Source of the DNA: Caulobacter sp. CCH9-E1 | Lineage (GTDB): Bacteria; Pseudomonadota; Alphaproteobacteria; Caulobacterales; Caulobacteraceae | Direction: 5' to 3' | Assembly: GCF_001556515.1 (NCBI RefSeq) | Contig: NZ_LSJA01000002.1 | Span: 1-31,168 of the forward strand | DNA: 31,168 bases | Shown here: piece after piece, positions 31,114-31,168 of the stretch | Layout: each line of letters begins with the position of its first letter | Numbering within the stretch: position 1 is the stretch's first letter | Notes under the pieces: model-generated | What the model was told of the DNA's origin: nothing | The model's input: only the letters and a program-made list of their open reading frames with translations | Databases searched by the model: none | Translations under genes and position numbers: made by a program

Positions 31114-31168
31114 CCTTCTCCCCTTGCGGGAGAAGGTGTCGCGAAGCGACGGATGAGGGGTCGCGCGG
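31114..31168. repeat. Palindromic intergenic repeat, family A, copy 3 (partial)
   Basis: The left half of a family A element runs off the window. The first hairpin is intact. The second is GTCGC-GAA-GCGAC, where copies 1 and 2 have GTCAGC-GAA-GCTGAC: both the A and its pairing T are missing, so pairing is kept. The other half lies beyond the edge. Confidence 0.8.

Overview
The window is high-GC, tightly packed alphaproteobacterial chromosome, almost certainly from Caulobacter (C. crescentus/C. segnis type). Three lines of evidence support this. First, genes recognisable as rcdA (regulator of CtrA degradation), trcR (DUF1013), a diguanylate cyclase with the GGDEF and RESD motifs known from Caulobacter DgcA, an aa3-type COX subunit IV and a COQ9-like gene divergent from rpsU. 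Second, CtrA-type TTAA-N7-TTAA boxes and GANTC (CcrM) sites sit in several promoters. Third, three families of palindromic intergenic repeats fill the gaps. No tRNA, rRNA, IS element, prophage or CRISPR array was seen.

Layout: 1-131 is a palindromic repeat, followed by a YcgN-type cysteine-cluster gene (-) divergent from a class A penicillin-binding protein (+). A second copy of the repeat separates that from a secreted GH92 alpha-mannosidase (-). From 5387 to 7807 lie an Asp/Glu racemase and a two-gene ABC exporter (-). These diverge from a DUF2975 membrane protein plus a small XRE regulator (7908-8647) across a promoter region with two tandem CtrA-like boxes. A GNAT gene, an acyltransferase-3 membrane protein and purEK follow, with convergent gene overlaps. 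From 11989 to 13198 are dgcA and an orphan receiver protein.

The middle (13346-20007) holds two DUF465 genes, a TIGR02444-family gene, ubiX, trcR, a DUF72 gene, a quinone oxidoreductase, a DUF1192 gene, rcdA, a COQ9-like gene and rpsU. The rcdA upstream region has an exact sigma-54 promoter consensus and a near-perfect CtrA box. rpsU appears to start at CTG. From 20020 to 22567 are an alpha/beta hydrolase, an M23 peptidase and, across a 418-bp AT-rich divergent gap, a secreted UrcA-family protein.

The right part has the proton-translocating transhydrogenase operon (pntAA-pntAB-pntB) behind a leader hairpin, a COX subunit IV gene, a thioesterase-hydrolase-glycosyltransferase 9 operon, an ECF sigma factor with an overlapping four-helix membrane protein (a likely regulatory partner), and an ABC1/UbiB-family kinase-like gene. 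Overall this is conserved core chromosome: cell-cycle control, peptidoglycan, purine, ubiquinone and redox functions. No wholly new multi-gene system is evident. The most noteworthy signals are regulatory (sigma-54/CtrA at rcdA, tandem CtrA boxes at 7826-7874, the CTG start of rpsU) and the structured repeats.
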